DNA from: Diogma glabrata | Taxonomy: Eukaryota > Arthropoda > Insecta > Diptera > Cylindrotomidae | Direction: 5' to 3' | DNA length: 64,000 nucleotides | NCBI GenBank assembly: GCA_963693315.1 | Contig: OY856188.1 | Span: 268,331,114 to 268,395,113 of the forward strand | Part shown: positions 1-15,314 of the stretch, in pieces | Numbering within the stretch: the stretch's first letter is position 1 | Layout of the letters: the number at the start of each line of letters is the position of its first letter | Made by a program: the position numbers and the translations under genes | Notes under the pieces: generated by a model | The model's input: the letters and a program-made list of their open reading frames with translations, nothing else | Databases searched by the model: none | Told to the model about the DNA's origin: nothing

Positions 1-120
1 ATTGGTAATTACTTGATTGAATTGAATAAACTATTTACAAAATATATGTACGATAAAAAAGGCTTGGCCTTATGCATGTATAATTGATGAATTAAATAAA
101 TAAATAAATAAATAAATAAA
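1..120 (+). repeat. Possible LINE 3' tail ending in (AAAT)n
   Basis: The stretch ends with GATGAATTAAATAAATAAAT and further AAAT units at about 86-120. An element tail followed by a short A-rich tandem repeat is typical of some non-LTR retrotransposons. No coding sequence is visible, so the family cannot be named. Confidence 0.3.
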
Positions 121-1770
<1,650 letters not shown>

Positions 1771-1772
<2 letters not shown>

Positions 1773-2076
1773 TTTTATTTTTATATTAAAAAAATTGTTT
1801 TTTGGTGTATAGCCTATTTAATTAACAAATATTTTAACAAAAATATTTTACATAAAAAACTTTGACCGGTTTCGACGCTTATCGCATCATTTTCAAAAAG
1901 TTGAATTTTTTTTTTTTTTTTTTTTTTTTAGTTTTTTCATATTCAACTTTTTGAAAATGATGCGATAAGCGTCGAAACCGGTCAAAGTTTTTTATGTAAA
2001 ATATTTTTGTTAAAATATTTGTTAATTAAATAGGCTATACACCAAAAAACAATTTTTTTAATATAAAAATAAAATA
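1771..2076. repeat. Long hairpin: 135-bp inverted repeat with poly-T loop
   Basis: The left arm (1771-1905) is repeated as its reverse complement at 1942-2076 with no mismatch that I could find; the loop is mostly T. Each arm contains GACCGGTTTCGACGCTTATC, which itself can form a small stem-loop. (TA)n tracts lie on both outer sides. It looks like a foldback or palindromic MITE inserted at TA, but carries no coding sequence. Confidence 0.85.
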
Positions 2077-2096
2077 ATATTAAAGCCTAATAACCT

Positions 2097-2264
<168 letters not shown>

Positions 2265-3034
2265 CAATTTCACGCAAGTTCAGCAAATTTTTGGGAAATT
2301 TTGACTTGACCCCTTTTAATTTTGATTATTTTTTGTTTATAGATAGTCTTTCATAAATAAAAAATACGAGTTCTCTTAGAATTTTTTTTTTCGACCAGGG
2401 GTCTTCACAGGGTACCCCTCAATTTTTTGTTATTTTGTGATGTGAGTGCATTTTGACGAGCGATTGTAGAAAAACTACTGAATCGATTTTCATAAATGAT
2501 ATGTCGTTGAATAGGTATTAAAACAAAGTTCTTAAAAATGTACACTGTTAATTTTTTGAAATAATTTTTAACGGTATAACATAAGAAAAAAACGGTGTAA
2601 TTGAAAAAAAGATGGCATAGCCTCTTTTTTTTTTTTTTTTTTTAAACAAAATTGAAGCTTATTTTATATCTAACAACTTGTGAAAGCTTAGGACTAGCGA
2701 TATTTTTTGTTTTAGAAATAAAATTCGTTGTGCATATGACTGTCGGGAATCAGTTTTTTTTGTTCTGAAGGAAAATTATAAAAATGGCGATTTTTAGATT
2801 CAGATTTTTTTTTTATGTTAAATATCAAATATTTTATTATTAAATGAACTTTTTAAAAAGCAATTTCGGTCAAGTTCAGCAAAATTTTGGGACATTTTAA
2901 TCGAAACACAATAATCGAAATATCTTTGGCAAACTCGGTCGTTGATCTGGCAACAATCAATAGTCATGTTTTGGTTGAGTTAAAATTGAACATATTTCAG
3001 TCACCCTAATTGGAAACTTTCAGGCTATCATTTA

Positions 3035-3400
3035 CATTTATGGCAGAGTCTCTCCGGGCGGGCTTTATTCGTTCATGCCTTTTCCCTTTTAAAGATAGGA
3101 AAACAAATGACTTGTACAGTGTACTATCATCTGAAAAATTATTTATTGGGTTGCTGGTGATTTTAATTTAAAAGTAAAAAATTAAAAATAAAGTGGTGAC
3201 AAAACTAAACCTTGTGGTACATCAGCGTTAGTTAATTTAGACGCAGAAGAAAAGCCATCAATGGATACCGAAATGTATTGGTCGGTGAGAAAGTTTTGAA
3301 TAAACTACGCAACTGCGGGGTTAAATCCGTACGCTACGCGCTTGCTGATCAGGTTTGCAGCCCGGATTTAATCAAATGCAAATTGACGACCAAATCGTAA
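3035..3400 (-). pseudogene. Jockey RT fragment, internally deleted
   Basis: Read on the minus strand, this matches the reverse transcriptase region of the better-preserved Jockey ORF at 42631-44469. Shared DNA includes the inverse of ATGCATGAACGAATAAA and of GTCCGGAGAGACGC, and the inverse of the DNA coding for the finger/GVPQ region. The two homologous parts are brought together by a deletion near 3165-3215. It lies inside the long-TIR element and is dead. Confidence 0.7.
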
Positions 3401-3498
3401 TTAAAGTGGAAAATATTATTCAACTTTGCCTTAAACAACAGAAAATTACTGATTATTTTTCAGTAAAAAAATTGTCCATCGCAGATTAATCTGAGTAG

Positions 3499-4053
3499 GC
3501 CAATATTCAGACATTCTCATCCAAAAACAACAGTACTACAGTCCATCTTTTCATTACAAAACTTATTGAATTAATCAAAACGCATATAAATTCTAATATT
3601 ACAAAAATAATTTATAACACTGACGGTGCACCTTCTCAATACAAAATTAAACAAAACCTAATTAACTTATGCCACCATAAAGAAGACTTTAAGGTTGACG
3701 CTGAATGGCATTTTCATGCTACCAGCCATGGAAAGGGACCTTGTGATGGAATTGGTGGTACACTGAAGCGTGCTGCACACCGTTATAGTATGGCGAGCGA
3801 AGATAATATTATTGATACACCAAAAAAACTTTTCGAATGGGCTTTAAAATGGGAATCTACCATGAACTTTGGATACGCCGATAAAAATGAATATCAATTA
3901 ACAAAAGCAAAATTACAAAATCGATATAAAAATGCGATTACTATAAGTGGAACTCAAAAATTTCATTCTTTTGTACCAGTAGATACTAAGACAATAAATG
4001 CAAAAATGTTTTCCAACTCAAAAGAAACTTTTAAATGTAAAATAAGTAAATAA
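3499..4053 (+). pseudogene. Transposase-like C-terminal fragment (SHGKGPCDGIGG motif)
   Basis: One open frame runs from 3499 (stops just upstream at 3487 and 3496) to the TAA at 4051-4053, about 184 residues with no obvious start. The order is a predicted IIYNTDGAPSQYK block (candidate acidic residue in TDGA), then EWHFHATSHGKGPCDGIGG, then a basic C-terminus. I know the TDGAxSQYK...ATSHGKGxxDGIGGTxKR pattern from many arthropod and cnidarian proteins annotated only as uncharacterised; the pattern resembles an RNase H-fold nuclease core. The N-terminal half is missing, so it is not functional. Its place between the long inverted repeats makes it the likely transposase of that element. The last about 120 bp and the 3' flank are duplicated at about 4365-4510. 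Confidence 0.6.
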
Positions 4054-4515
4054 TTTTTAATAACTATATTTATTTTCACATATATAATTTGTATGATATT
4101 TTAAAAAGTTTATTCAATAATAAAATATTTGTAATTTAATGTTGAAAAACAATCCTTTACTTTATGATTCCATAATTACATAATACGAACATAATACTTC
4201 TCCAGTCAAAAGTTCCTAAATAGATTTAGTTGCTTATACGGCTTTTTTGTTTGCAGTCAAGACTGTCAAATTATTTTTTATAAGAGTGATAAGTGATTAC
4301 TAAAAGTGACAAATAAACATTTCATTTTTTATGCCATCTAATACAAAGAAAATAATTGCAGAAGTGCTTTCCTATTCAAAAGAAACTTCTGTTTGTAAAA
4401 TAAGTAAATCATTTTTAACAATTGTATTTATTTTATTTATTGTACTACATATATAATTTTTATAATATTTTAAAAAGTTCATCTAATAATAAAATATTTG
4501 ATATTTAAGATAAAA
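4010..4515. repeat. Partial tandem duplication of ORF 3' end
   Basis: TCAAAAGAAAC, a GTAAAATAAGTAAAT phrase and the following ATTTTAAAAAGTT...AATAAAATATTTG occur at about 4018-4135 and again at about 4376-4503. The second copy runs into the right terminal inverted repeat. It suggests duplication during element rearrangement. Confidence 0.65.
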
Positions 4516-5054
4516 AAAAATCTCTTAGTTTATAACGCCATTTTTATAATTTTCCTTCAGAACAAAAAAACTGATTCCCGACAGTCATATGCACAACGAA
4601 TTTTATCTTTAAAACAAAAAATATCGCTAGTCCTAAACTTTCACAAGTTGTTACATATAAAATAAGCTTCAATTTTGTTTAAAAAACAAAAAAAAAAGAG
4701 GCTATGCCATCTTTTTTTCAATTACACCGTTTTTTTCTTCTTATGTTACACCGTTAAAAATTATTTCAAAAAATTAACAGTGTACATTTTTAAAAAGTTT
4801 GTTCTAATACCTATTCAACGACATATCATTTATGAAAATCGATTCAGTAGTTTTTCTACAATCGCTCGTCAAAATGCACTCACATCACAAAATAACAAAA
4901 AATTGAGGGGTACCCTGTGAAGACCCCTGGTCGAAAAAAAAAAATTCTAAGAGAACTCGTATTTTTTATTTATCCAAGACTATCCATAAACAAAAAATAA
5001 TCAAAATTAAAAGGGGTCAAGTCAAAACGATGTTGAATCTTCGTGAAATTGCTC

Positions 5055-5402
5055 ATATAAATATATATATATTTTTTTTCTGAAGAACTTAGCGAAGACA
5101 CGTTTGCTTCAGCGCAAATCAATTTTCATCATATCTACAAAATCGTACACTTTACAAAAAAATTTTGCAAGCAAAAAGTGTGTAATTTGATTTACTTAAT
5201 TAAAAAAAAATATTAAATGTATAGGTTCTAATTTAAAAAAAATCTATTTTGGCATATATCTCCAATACTTATGAGTTTCAAGGTCATTCAATATTACCAT
5301 TGGACGTCCCCCTCGACGCTTAACAAATATTACCTTGGGTTATTTTGTCCCATCTAGCATGGTTCTCGAGATAAAAGCCTGGCATTTTTTAAAAAACTCA
5401 CC

Positions 5403-5406
<4 letters not shown>
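5055..5406. repeat. Unclassified repeat-like DNA ending CACCCTGTATA
   Basis: No ORF is recognised. The right edge, ACTCACCCTGTATATATA, is a phrase often found at the ends of dispersed insect repeats next to TA tracts. Without other copies the element cannot be bounded. Confidence 0.3.
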
Positions 5407-5714
<308 letters not shown>

Positions 5715-6461
5715 TAGACTGGTCGTTAAAAACTAAATTTTCCGAGACACCCCCTAGAAAAATTCTTTGTGGTCAAAAAACACAACGGCATTATTTTTTT
5801 TTTTTAATCAAAAAAACACGTGCCGCAAAATCATCGAAGTTGATTTTTTGATAAAATCGTTAATATCTCATAAAATATGCAGATGTCACAAAAAAATCAC
5901 ATAATCATTTTTGTGGGAAATGTAGTTCTCTACAAAAAAGTCGAAGTCATTTCCCTCCTAAAACCTATATTTCTGATGATATTTTGAAATAAAACTTGAA
6001 ATTCGTCGAAACTCGTAAAACCAAATGATGAAAATTTCGACGAAAAAGTACTAATTTTGATTTTTTTGTCACGATTATTTTTTTATACATTTCATTCTAT
6101 AGCATAAGAAGATTAGAACTTTTTCGTCATCTTTATTTTTTATGTTTTTAAAAATTACGAAAACTTACAAGTTCATTTTCAAAATATCATGAGAACTATA
6201 CGTTTTCGGGAAAAATGACGTGGATGTTTTTTTGAAGAGAATTAAATTTCCTACAAAAATGGTTATGTGATTTTTTTTGGCACCTGCATATTTTATGAGA
6301 TATTTGAAAAAATCTACGAATGTTTAAAAAAATCAACTTCGACGATTTTGCGGCACGTGTTCTTTTGATTTAAAAAAAAAATAATGCCGTTGTGGTTTTT
6401 TAACCACAAAGAATTTTTCTAGGGGGCGTCTCAGAAAATTTCGTTTTTAACGACCATTCTA
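5715..6461. mobile_element. Palindromic foldback/MITE, ~0.75 kb
   Basis: The whole unit is one imperfect inverted repeat centred near 6085. The outer end TAGACTGGTCGTTAAAAACT matches the inverse of the right end (TTTTTAACGACCATTCTA). Internal landmarks AACACGTGCCGCAAAATC and CACAACGGCATTATT are mirrored. TA-rich DNA flanks both sides. There is no coding capacity. Probably a non-autonomous element using a TA target. Confidence 0.8.
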
Positions 6462-6603
6462 GTGTATATATATATGTATATTTATATATATATATGTATA
6501 CCCGGGTATGTTACTGTTGACTTGCGTAAAATAGTTAATTGAATTTAATAGAAATAAGATTTAATCTGCGTCAAAACAGTATCAATTAATATTTTGCAAC
6601 ATG

Positions 6604-7125
6604 TACTAGACTCTGTACAGAGAAAAGCAATACGGTTGATTGGTAATACCGAACTAACGGACCAGCTTGATTCACTCCAGCACAGAAGAAATGTGGCTGA
6701 ATTGTCAATCTACTATAAATATAACTTTAGCGAATTCTCTTCTAAGGAAATTCAAAATATCCTTCCATCGTGTGGGCAGTATAATCGACAAACAAGAGCT
6801 GCCGAGTTATCCCATCCATTTACCTCGTTGTAGAACTGTGTCCTTCCAAAACGACTATTTTAATAGAGTGGCCAAATTATGAAACTCATTGCCTATCTCT
6901 GTATTTCCCGATGAATTTTCCCCTCAGGCATTTAAAGAAAATGTCCATCATCATTTAAAAAATTAGTATAGTTATCCCTATATCCCCATTCCTTCCATTT
7001 TCCTCATCTCCTTCCTTTATAGTTCACATGGTACCTTCGGGTATTCAAAGAGTCTAAATAATGAATATTGCATATTTAGTGTGCTAAACATGTCTAACTA
7101 ATTAATAAAAAAAAAAAAAAAAACA
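6604..7125 (+). mobile_element. 5'-truncated Jockey-clade LINE, 3' end with poly(A)
   Basis: The coding part reads LDSVQRKAIRLIGNTELTDQ and continues through QHRRNVAELSIYYKY, the C-terminal region of Jockey polymerases after the reverse transcriptase, then shifts frame twice before the stop. The 3' UTR carries GGTACCTTCGGGTATTCAAAG and TAAACATGTCTAACTAATTAAT and ends in a 16-A run near 7110-7125. It is closely related to the longer copy at 53832-56410. Loss of everything 5' of about 6604 is the usual LINE 5' truncation; a short AACATG at both edges could be a target duplication. Confidence 0.85.
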
Positions 7126-7990
7126 TGGTCTACATCTATTGAATACCTACTTCTTTTCTAGATATTATATTCTATTACATATCAATTATTCTATTTTTAT
7201 TAATAAAACAAGTCCCATTTAGTTTTAATTGCTTTAAGGACCATAAACAAAAACGTTCGTCTGATCATTTATGTCCTTATTCATTTGTTCAGTGTTCACA
7301 TGAGCGTCTCATTTTTATGATCTTCAAATAATCAAATTCAATATTTTTTCTCATCTGAGTTTTTACGGAAAAGATAATTTTATGAAAAGATAAATAAAAT
7401 TTGTTTGTGAAAGGAGAATATAAAGGAAAAAATAATTGAGAATTTTTCGTATTCATGAGCGCGTTACACACACGTGTAAGCTTAATTTTTCCATAACCCT
7501 TCGGATCGAGGCAACGATTGTTTCCCCGAGGGGTAAAAAAAGACTCTATAAAAAATTAATAAAGAAAACTAAAACATTTTCTCCTCGAACCGAGGTTGCC
7601 GATCTTGGTTTGTTTAAAAGTTTCGTTGTTACATTATGACCTTCACTGCTTCATATTCCAAACTTAAAACTCACAAAAGAGTAAATAAATAGTAGCCACT
7701 TAAATCAACCAATAAAACCGTATGACATAATATCAACAATAACTTCTAGATGGAATTCAAATCCATTCGTAATAAACAAACAAAATTCAAGCACGATTTT
7801 ATTTTTACTCAATAAATTAATCCAAATCTGTAAAAACCACAAAATTCAAATTTTCACAGCGCCATATAATCAAAAATTAGCAGTGGTAGGAGGATTCAAA
7901 ATATCAACATCAATTGCGGTATGTGTATTATTGATTGATTTCGTAAGGTAATTTTAATTTTATGTTTATTCAACAACCATAATTAAATTT
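7126..7990. other. AT-rich DNA upstream of Tweedle gene, nothing recognised
   Basis: No domain or repeat was recognised. Cis-regulatory sequence for the Tweedle gene would be expected here but none can be identified from motif inspection alone. Confidence 0.4.
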
Positions 7991-7993
7991 CAC

Positions 7994-8030
7994 TATATAA
8001 ACCATATGTTGACAATAATTTTTTATCAGT
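7994..8030 (+). promoter_or_regulatory. Core promoter: TATA box and TCAGT initiator
   Basis: TATATAA at 7994-8000 is followed about 30 bp later by ATCAGTC (TCAGT at 8026-8030), the arthropod initiator consensus. This puts transcription start near 8028, about 75 bp upstream of the Tweedle ATG at 8103. The spacing is canonical, which supports the gene model. Confidence 0.75.
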
Positions 8031-8102
8031 CTCTTATTTACAATCAACTTTGATTTATTTAAATCAAAAGTATTAAGTTTAATTTTTTTTTATAAATATA
8101 AA

Positions 8103-9897
8103 ATGAAAATTTTTTTGGTGAGTGCAAAAAATATTAATTTTTTGTTAATTTGTATGCAGTGGTGCGCGTTTTTGTTCGTAAATGATAACAAAATAAATAA
8201 ATTGTTTTACCTAAATTGAAAAAAATGTAGCTGAATCAAATGGATAAACAGTGATTTTTTTAATAATAATTAATTAAAAACTTATACAAAATATTACTAT
8301 TCGTGATGTGATAAACTTATAAAAATTTGATAAAACTTGTGAGATCCGGATAACTTAACACCACATTACCAGTATTCAATTTCTAGTTGATTTTACTTAA
8401 AAAGTTAATTCTTTTAAGATTACCAAACATTTCAATATTCACTTTTTAAAATTGATTTTCTTTTAATTAACCCTAAAAACTTTTAACTATGTAATTTTTT
8501 TTGGAAGTTATCTAGTATCGTTATGTAAAAGATCTTAAAACTCAAAGAAAAAAAAACAATTTCAAATTAACCGTCTCAAAAGTTTTAAAACTAATTTTCA
8601 CACAAAAATCATTGAGCTTTTTTGTTTGAACAATATTATTCCGGAAACCTAATTAAAAGTTGAAAGGAAAAACGAACAAATTTTATACAACTTTTAAAGA
8701 CTTAATATTCAATTCAATAGAAATGAATTAATTGAGAAAAGTTTCATTATTTTAAGTTTAAAAGAATTACAAAGATTGAGAGGGTTGATGGTTTGAGATT
8801 TGGGTTTTGAGTTTTGTACTGTAAGCAATCAAACAAATCATCGAAGAACTTAAAAACCGAAAAACTTAAAATGGATAGTTATCCAATTTCAAACATTAAA
8901 CTGAAAATGATTGTTTTAATTTCAACATTTATTTGTTAAATTTGTCTGCAATTAGTGATTGTAGACTACATGCTTGAATGTTTCACATTAAATTCAATAG
9001 ACAAAAAAAGGATAATCGAAAATCGTTCAGTTTTTTTTAATGTTTCAACAATTAACTAATTGCAATGTTAAAAAAAAACAGTTAAACTGGATACTCGTAT
9101 ATGTTGTTGTTTTTGTTCGGAACTCTAATGTGAGCTTTTCAACATATAGAATGTACATGTTTTTCATTTATTTGTGTTTACAGTGGAAATCAATTGAATT
9201 GAGTTTCAATGATTTCAAAATGTAAATAAATTTATATTTCCATTTATTTAACCAGTATAAATGCATGTTGACTTTCAATTTGATCAAAATGAAAAATTTA
9301 TTTATGTATATTTAATAGATATTAGCGGTGGTGTTTGCTATAGCAGTAGCACGGCCTGAACCACCTCGTAATCGATGGAGTTCACCACCAGCATCAGCAT
9401 CACAACAAAATTATGGACCACCACCAACACCTTCACAACAAAAATATGGACCACCTCCAACCGCACCACAAAAAAGCTATGGTCCACCACCTGAAGATAT
9501 TTATGGCCCACCAAAACAAGAATACGGTCCACCTGCACAACAATACGGACCACCAGAACCAGAAAAAATCATAACCAAAAATGTTTACGTACATATTCCA
9601 CCATTAGAAGATCCAGAATTCATACCAGCAAAACAAATTGAAGTTCCTCAATCAAAAAAACATTATAAAATTATTTTCATTAAAGCACCAACTGCTCCAA
9701 CACCAACTGCACCAATAATTCCAGTTCAAGAACCTGATGAGCATAAAACTCTTGTTTATGTTCTTGTAAAGAAACCAGAACCTCAACCTGAGCCGATTAT
9801 TGCGACACCATCAACAACGGAACCAAGCAAACCAGAAGTATTCTTTATTAAATATAAACAAGATAAAGAAAAGGAAAATCAATATGGTCCATATTAG
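8103..9897 (+). CDS. Twdl: Tweedle-family cuticular protein (DUF243), two exons
   Basis: Secreted structural cuticle protein. Exon 1 codes only MKIFL (8103-8117) and ends at donor GTGAGT; exon 2 starts after TTTAATAG at 9319 in phase 0 and runs to TAG at 9895-9897. The joined protein is about 197 residues and begins with a clean signal peptide ([18 protein letters not shown]). Residues about 30-85 hold six YGPP repeats rich in P and Q. The DUF243 core follows with its family blocks: [37 protein letters not shown] and [10 protein letters not shown]. The tail ends QYGPY. Tweedle proteins bind chitin-rich cuticle and, in Drosophila, affect body shape; that is family knowledge. A tiny first exon cut inside the signal peptide followed by an about 1.2-kb intron is typical of cuticle genes. 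No damage is visible; it looks functional. Confidence 0.93.
8118..9318 (+). other. Intron 1 of the Tweedle gene
   Basis: Donor GTGAGT at 8118 and acceptor TTTAATAG ending at 9318; length 1201 bp. It is AT-rich, with no transposon recognised in it. Confidence 0.85.
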
Positions 9898-9956
9898 GAA
9901 TGGATGGGATGAGTGAAAAATTTTCATCAAATTTATGTGTATATAGTCAATTTTAG

Positions 9957-9962
9957 AATAAA
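9957..9962 (+). promoter_or_regulatory. Poly(A) signal AATAAA of the Tweedle gene
   Basis: AATAAA lies 60 bp after the stop codon and is followed by a T/G-rich stretch (TATTTTTGTTTGTGT), as expected of a cleavage and polyadenylation site. Confidence 0.75.
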
Positions 9963-9974
9963 TATTTTTGTTTG

Positions 9975-11880
9975 TGTAATGTTTCCATGCGTGAATGATG
10001 TTGAGTATCAAATATTTTTCAATTTATTGTTTATTCTGTAAATAGATATTTTTTTATCAAAATATTGATTTTTATATTATTCTATTTAAACGTTTATTAT
10101 TTTAATAAAAATATTAAAAATGTATTTAAAAATAATAAAAAAGTATTATTCGATTCGCTTACTTGGTATGCTGCTGATCTAACATTGGTAAAAAATATGA
10201 CGAAATGCAAAATTTTTTCTATAAATTCGTTATCTACATACCGCAAATCTATAAGAAGATGACTGAGATTCCGAAGTCTAGGTCGATCTCTAGTACTACT
10301 GATAGTGTCAACACTAAGAACACTGTAAATCTTGACATATACGCTAATGAGTCGAGTTCTTCTCAGCTTTTTCAAGTCTACCAAGCTGGGGTTAAACGTG
10401 CGAAGGAAAGCCTGGATATTTTTGTAACGAGCAGAGGGTATTAAGAATCCAGCTAACGAGCTCGGGCCTTTGTTTGATTAAAGGACAGTTCATAGAAGGA
10501 TTATCCATCAAAAAGACCAAAGGTTATGACCGCTAGGTTTTTGAGTGATGGAGTACAAGACTCACTAGTAGTAGCTATTATAGATAGAGCGGAGGGTGAT
10601 AGCTGCACCATGCATACCTCAAAATAATAGCATATGTCGATCTTCAATCTTTAACGTTGTATAAGAAGGCGATCAATCTTCTATGAGAGTTTTAAATGTA
10701 TGGCAAACTAAACAGCAAATTTGCTTTAACAATTTGCAGTACAAAACTAAAATTTGGTTGCCAAAAATCCAGTTAGTGGCATATTTCCAGCTCATGAGAC
10801 GCATTTCCTTCCTCAATGATTAAAGCCCATACATAGAGTTATATGAAGGTTTGATTCTACGAGTAAGCAATAACGTGGCATGAATGAATACTCCGCTAGT
10901 GGTATGTGATATCTCTCTTTAGCTCGTTTGTCAATAGCAAGGACTGGAGTGCACGAGGTTGTGTTATGCCCACTAATTGTGTGATGTCCAACATGTAGCG
11001 TTTGAAAAAAGTCTACAATCAAATACAGAACAATTTAGGTTCTATATAAATGTGTTAACAAGGAATTTGGTTCTTAACAGTTAACAACAACGACTGCATT
11101 AACAGCAAAGACTAACTCCAGCGTAAAACACCTTTCCATTTTCCATCCTTGATTCAACAACGATACATGTTTGACATTAGCATAATTTATCATTACAAAG
11201 AACATTTTGATCGCCCCATCAACTGTATGATTTCATAAATTTATTATTGTTATGTATTCGCATCATCCCTACATAGATACTTGCATTTTTTTTATTATTA
11301 TTGTTTCTTTATTTTAATTTATAAAACGGAACAAAAGAGATGATAGTATGAAAACCTGAAAACTCTAACTACTCATTTTAAAATTCTTAAATGATGGTAT
11401 GATTGTTTTTAATTAGAGGGTAATTCCTAATTTTTATTTTTATCTTACAATTAGCTGGAAGCAATAGACATTTAATAGAACCACTCTATTAACCAGTTGA
11501 TTCTATAACTGTATTAGTAATAATGAAAGCTGCAAAATGAAAGAATGCTATGGAATCAACTTTCTTCTCTTTCGTTTAGCATAAGTAAAATGCTAAATAG
11601 CTAAAGTTTTTGAAAAATATTGATCAGTCCGTTTTTATAATTAAAAAAATATAAATTCGAAGTTCGTGATTTATTTCGAAATAATTTATTTCTTTAAATT
11701 TAGTTGGTGATATATTTTAAAAATATAAAATTAAATTATATCGAGTCTGAAATCAATTATGTGATTATTCATATTATAAAAAATTTATAAAACCAAAAAA
11801 AATTTGTTTAATTATAATTTGAAACCATAAAATATTGCAAGCTATGCCAAGCATAGCTCAGACAACGTTAATTTTTTAGA
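9975..11880. other. Intergenic DNA with unassigned ORF debris
   Basis: Short open frames at 10205-10444 (+) and 10813-11022 (-) have somewhat balanced composition, but I recognise no domain in either. They could be remnants of transposon genes. The rest (11040-11880) is AT-rich and featureless. Confidence 0.4.
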
Positions 11881-11884
11881 GCTT

Positions 11885-12740
11885 ATACTGTACAGCAAAC
11901 AAAGCTGGAAACATCATATTATCGCAAGAGTAAGGAAAGCTACCATAGCGCTGGAGTTTCAAACCTGACGATGTTCAATAAATATCTAGCTCGATATTTC
12001 GACTAACTCGGCCACACGGGGTTATGGTTTGGTGATCAGCACTAAGAAAAATGTTCAATCAGAAAAAATGAATGTTCCGAGATCAGTGGAACTCAAAGGA
12101 ACACAGCACACCTACTGCCGGTCTAAAAATTCTCATGCATATTACTCCTTATCGACATCTTATACCATGATGATCATCCGATACCCGATGATATACATCT
12201 GATGTATGAGAAATCAGTATTTTTATGTACAGTTAGGTTTCAATCAAGGTTCTAAAGTCAAGCCTCACCTCGTTGAAGTAGTCCGGAGCTATCTGGCATA
12301 TCTATGGCTTATCAGTTTAACACCCATCTTGTTTGGTAGGCATGGCGTTTTGCTATAACGCAAAACATGCATGTCGACGAACGTGCTTGACAAGGCACTT
12401 CCTGATTTCTGGTACCAAGCATTCCAGGTTGGGATATACCTTTTCTTTCATGCAAATTTAGGGCGGTACCACGGGCGATACCACATGTGCGTTTTGTAAC
12501 TTAATCTGGCCTGTGATAGAGAGCTGATTAACTAATATCCATAAATCGCAGAGAATTCAACGTAGTTGTGGGTATTATTACTGGACACATACTTATCAAA
12601 AAGCATACGAGCAAACCGGATGTATTGTCGCACCTGACGAGAAGGAAAAGGAAACGGTTCTAAACCTTTCCTACTCGTAGTGCCAGTCTGGTTGAAACCA
12701 TACTCAGATTTTTTGGTGCTTTCGCTTTTCATAATCTAAC
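11885..12740 (+). pseudogene. Possible decayed LINE fragment
   Basis: At about 11897-11960 one frame reads SWKHHIIARVRKATIALEFQ, like the (L)TWxxHI...RKAxxAL block that follows the reverse transcriptase of RNase H-bearing LINEs. The remainder to 12740 is less AT-rich than its surroundings but has many stops and no second recognisable block. Weak assignment. Confidence 0.3.
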
Positions 12741-13818
12741 GGATATCTGCGAGATTAATGTCAGGGACTTTTTTCACTTTTTGAGAAGCTGTGACTGGTA
12801 TTCAAAAGGTAGTGTCTGAACTGTACTTATAGTAGACTAAAAAAATTAAGTTAACAATAACAAAACGTCCAATTTTTAAATAAATGGGAGGAGTTTAGTT
12901 TTATTTTTTGTATTGAGTTGTCCCCTAAAATATGTATGCAAGATAATCTTTACTTCGGACAACCAAATATCTTAATACAAACAAAACTGTAAATAATAGT
13001 GCAAACTACAATCTAAAAGATACAACAAAATCAGAGCTTGAACTCCAAAAGGTGAATATTAAATTCATTTCATCTGATGAACTAACCGCACACGTTTAGA
13101 ATGGTTTTCTGCCGGATTTTAACCTCAACCACCGTGTTTGGGTTTAACAACCAGTTGGCCAGCCGTCATGTACCACGAAAGTATTAAAACTACTAATCTG
13201 TACTCCATTTTTTAAAAATGAATTGGTCAAATTCGATTTTCGGCAAAGCTTTTGGAAAAGGATGGGGCAGAGAGTTCAACACCTCTCCTGTATAGGAGAG
13301 TTTTTAATAACATAAACTTTGATATGAATTTTTGTTTCATATGCATCATGGTTTTGTTGCATATGCAAACTTGTTAAAATATTAACATTAACTCGCTTCT
13401 ATAAAATATAATAATTACCTTAACATCATTAGCGTATAGCCAGGATTAAACTAAACAGATGTAAATCAACTTCTTCTAGTAGAAATCAAAGGAAAAAGTA
13501 AAATCCCAAAGATTGAATATAACGTAAACGAAAAAGATAATATACCAAAATTTTGTAACGACGGACTGTTTCCCTGTTCCTGTTTCGGCGCCATGTGCAC
13601 TGATTTGGACTTTATAGTATAATTTCGTATAAAAGGTCCAATTTTCGTTACATGGCGCTTGAAACAGGGACCTTGGTTTTTGTAAATTTTTTTTATGAGC
13701 TTGGATATTTTTTTTTGCGTTATCATTTATGGCGCGTAAATTTCAGTAAAACTTGTTTGGCTTATTTTTGTTTTCATTTGTTTTGAGTTAAACCAGTGGT
13801 TTTTTTTTTATATATCGT
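12741..13818. other. Intergenic DNA, nothing recognised except a short dispersed motif
   Basis: No gene seen. TTTGTAACGACGGACTGTTT at about 13552 recurs in diverged form near 17070 and 37170. GTTTCCCTGTTCC...GCGCC and TGGCGCTTGAAACAGGGA (about 13568-13673) form an imperfect inverted repeat. Confidence 0.4.
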
Positions 13819-15095
<1,277 letters not shown>

Positions 15096-15157
15096 AAATA
15101 AAATAATTTCGTTATTTTTGTGATCTTTTTTATTGATGTGTTTTTAAAGTATTGTTG

Positions 15158-15311
<154 letters not shown>

Positions 15312-15314
15312 ATT

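Noticed and set aside
1942..1985. Hammerhead ribozyme in the hairpin arm
   Set aside because: A CGAAAC follows a short stem, but the required CUGAUGA core is incomplete, so I only mention it as something to test.
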